In this document: piece after piece, positions 6,047 through 6,406 of the stretch
Layout of the letters: each line of letters opens with the position of its first letter
Position numbering within the stretch: the stretch's first letter is position 1
NCBI GenBank assembly: GCA_051646285.1
Contig: JBOFCU010000098.1
Span: forward strand, 1 to 6,406
DNA: 6,406 nucleotides
Reading direction: 5' to 3'
Source of the DNA: Terrirubrum sp051646285
GTDB taxonomy: Bacteria > Pseudomonadota > Alphaproteobacteria > Rhizobiales > Beijerinckiaceae
The notes under the pieces: model-generated
What the model was told of the DNA's origin: nothing
The model's input: only the letters and a program-made list of their open reading frames with translations
Databases searched by the model: none
Program-made: the position numbers and the translations under genes

Positions 6047-6078
6047 CCATGCGCCGGAACGGAGCATGGTTTCATTTT
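6047..6078 (+). terminator. probable intrinsic terminator of the phasin genes
   Basis: CCATGC (6047-6052) pairs with GCATGG (6064-6069). Inside a single G-A mismatch, CCG pairs with CGG around a GAA loop, making a nine-pair stem. It is followed by TTTCATTTT (6070-6078). It lies 31 bp after the second phasin stop. The T run is interrupted, so strength is uncertain. Confidence 0.6.
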
Positions 6079-6087
6079 GGCTTGCGT

Positions 6088-6093
6088 TATAAT
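6088..6093 (+). promoter_or_regulatory. possible -10 element for the tRNA-His gene
   Basis: TATAAT is a perfect -10 hexamer located just after the phasin terminator and 84 bases before the tRNA. I see no convincing -35 at 16-18 bp, so this is tentative. The alternative pair TTGCTT (6138-6143) and CTAAAG (6161-6166) has the right spacing but a poor -10. Confidence 0.35.
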
Positions 6094-6177
6094 CGCTTCT
6101 TGAGTGTTTCGCGCTGGTGTTTTCCAACGCTTCGCTATTGCTTTTTGCCCCGGATCAGTCCTAAAGAGCGGGCGTGT

Positions 6178-6254
6178 GCAGCCATAGTTCAGTTGGTTAG
6201 AACGTCGGATTGTGGATCCGAAGGTCTCTGGTTCGAGTCCAGATGGCTGTACCA
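6178..6254 (+). tRNA. tRNA-His, anticodon GUG
   Basis: The full cloverleaf folds by eye. Acceptor stem 6178-6184 with 6244-6250; D stem GTTC/GAAC (6187-6190 and 6200-6203); anticodon stem TCGGA/TCCGA (6205-6209 and 6217-6221) with anticodon GTG at 6212-6214; five-base variable loop; T stem TCTGG/CCAGA (6227-6231 and 6239-6243) with loop TTCGAGT. CCA is encoded (6252-6254). The acceptor stem begins with a G1-U72 wobble pair, the discriminator is A73, and the base at -1 is T rather than G. Most bacterial tRNA-His genes encode G-1 opposite C73. The form seen here is the known alphaproteobacterial variant read by a divergent HisRS. Confidence 0.96.
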
Positions 6255-6259
6255 TTCTC

Positions 6260-6276
6260 ACCGCTCCCGGAGCGGT
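6260..6276 (+). terminator. first hairpin downstream of tRNA-His
   Basis: ACCGCTC (6260-6266) pairs perfectly with GAGCGGT (6270-6276) around CCG. No T run follows, so it may mark the 3' end for processing of the tRNA precursor or form part of a double terminator with the next hairpin. Confidence 0.45.
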
Positions 6277-6285
6277 CAGTTCTAC

Positions 6286-6315
6286 AAAAAAGGCGGGCTT
6301 TTCAGCCCGCCATTT
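6286..6315 (+). terminator. terminator-like hairpin downstream of tRNA-His, T run cut short
   Basis: Six A residues (6286-6291) are followed by GGCGGGCT (6292-6299), loop TTTC, and AGCCCGCC (6304-6311). The 8-bp perfect stem with an A tract in front is typical of a strong intrinsic terminator, but only ATTT follows. The right arm runs into the 99-base repeat at 6308, so the original T run was probably lost at that junction. Confidence 0.6.
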
Positions 6316-6406
6316 GTTGCTGAACCGGCAGCCAATGATTTGCCTCTGATACAGGCGATCACACAGGCGGCTGCCGTATCGTCTGCCTCCATCGACGCTC
6401 CTCAAG
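6308..6406 (+). repeat. 99-bp direct repeat, copy 2 (window end; probable assembly end)
   Basis: Identical to 5633-5731 and running to the last base of the window, 675 bp downstream of copy 1. The first bases, CGCCATTT, also complete the terminator hairpin, so the junction lies within an 8-base microhomology. In this place the phasin reading frame has no start codon or ribosome site, so no gene is called. Exact identity stopping at the sequence end, with a length equal to a common assembler k-mer, points to a contig that ran back into its own sequence. Confidence 0.9.

Noticed and set aside
6022..6405. A 127-codon minus-strand open frame covering the tRNA-His gene and the terminal repeat
   Set aside because: It reads antisense through the tRNA, a common source of false proteins, and its first part is only the reverse strand of the duplicated phasin segment.
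1..6406. Mobile element, CRISPR, toxin-antitoxin or defence system
   Set aside because: No transposase, integrase, spaced repeats or defence-type protein is visible; the only long repeat is the terminal 99-bp copy, which has no target-site duplications or inverted ends.

Overview
The window looks like a piece of an alphaproteobacterial chromosome, most likely Hyphomicrobiales (Rhizobiales) or a close relative. Four things support this. There is a large soluble PdhS/PleC/DivJ-type histidine kinase. Its promoter carries a perfect CtrA box. Two phasin genes lie beside it, the first behind a pair of TGC-N3-GCA dyads. The tRNA-His lacks the usual G-1 and C73. Base composition is moderately GC-rich and even throughout. 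I see no transposase, integrase, CRISPR array, phage or defence gene, so this is core rather than accessory DNA.

Layout. Bases 1-147 hold the 3' end of an unidentified + strand gene. It is followed after one base by a conserved gene of unknown function (149-769, +) with an Ada-like Cys-x-x-Cys motif. That gene ends tail to tail with an acyl-CoA dehydrogenase gene (766-1923, -), the two stop codons sharing one CTAG. The dehydrogenase lies 29 bp downstream of the histidine kinase gene (1953-4874, -), probably in one operon. A 209-bp divergent intergenic region (4875-5083) carries tandem CtrA-type boxes on the kinase side and two PhaR-type operators on the phasin side. Then come two + strand phasin genes (5084-5473 and 5512-6015), a terminator-like hairpin, a tRNA-His(GUG) gene (6178-6254) and two hairpins. 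The last 99 bases (6308-6406) exactly repeat bases 5633-5731 inside the second phasin gene.

How it fits together. The kinase would feed the DivK-CtrA cell-cycle phosphorelay, and the CtrA boxes at its own promoter suggest a feedback loop. The divergent phasins coat polyhydroxyalkanoate (PHA) granules, and the operator pair suggests PhaR control tied to PHA accumulation. The dehydrogenase works in acyl-CoA oxidation, which can supply or draw on the same metabolite pools. The shared control region between a polarity kinase and granule proteins is the most biologically interesting feature.

The terminal 99-bp repeat is most simply an assembly end: a contig running back into its own sequence through a chimeric junction or a true 675-bp tandem duplication. 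Sequence beyond about 6307 should therefore be read with caution. I found no convincing undescribed multi-gene system here.
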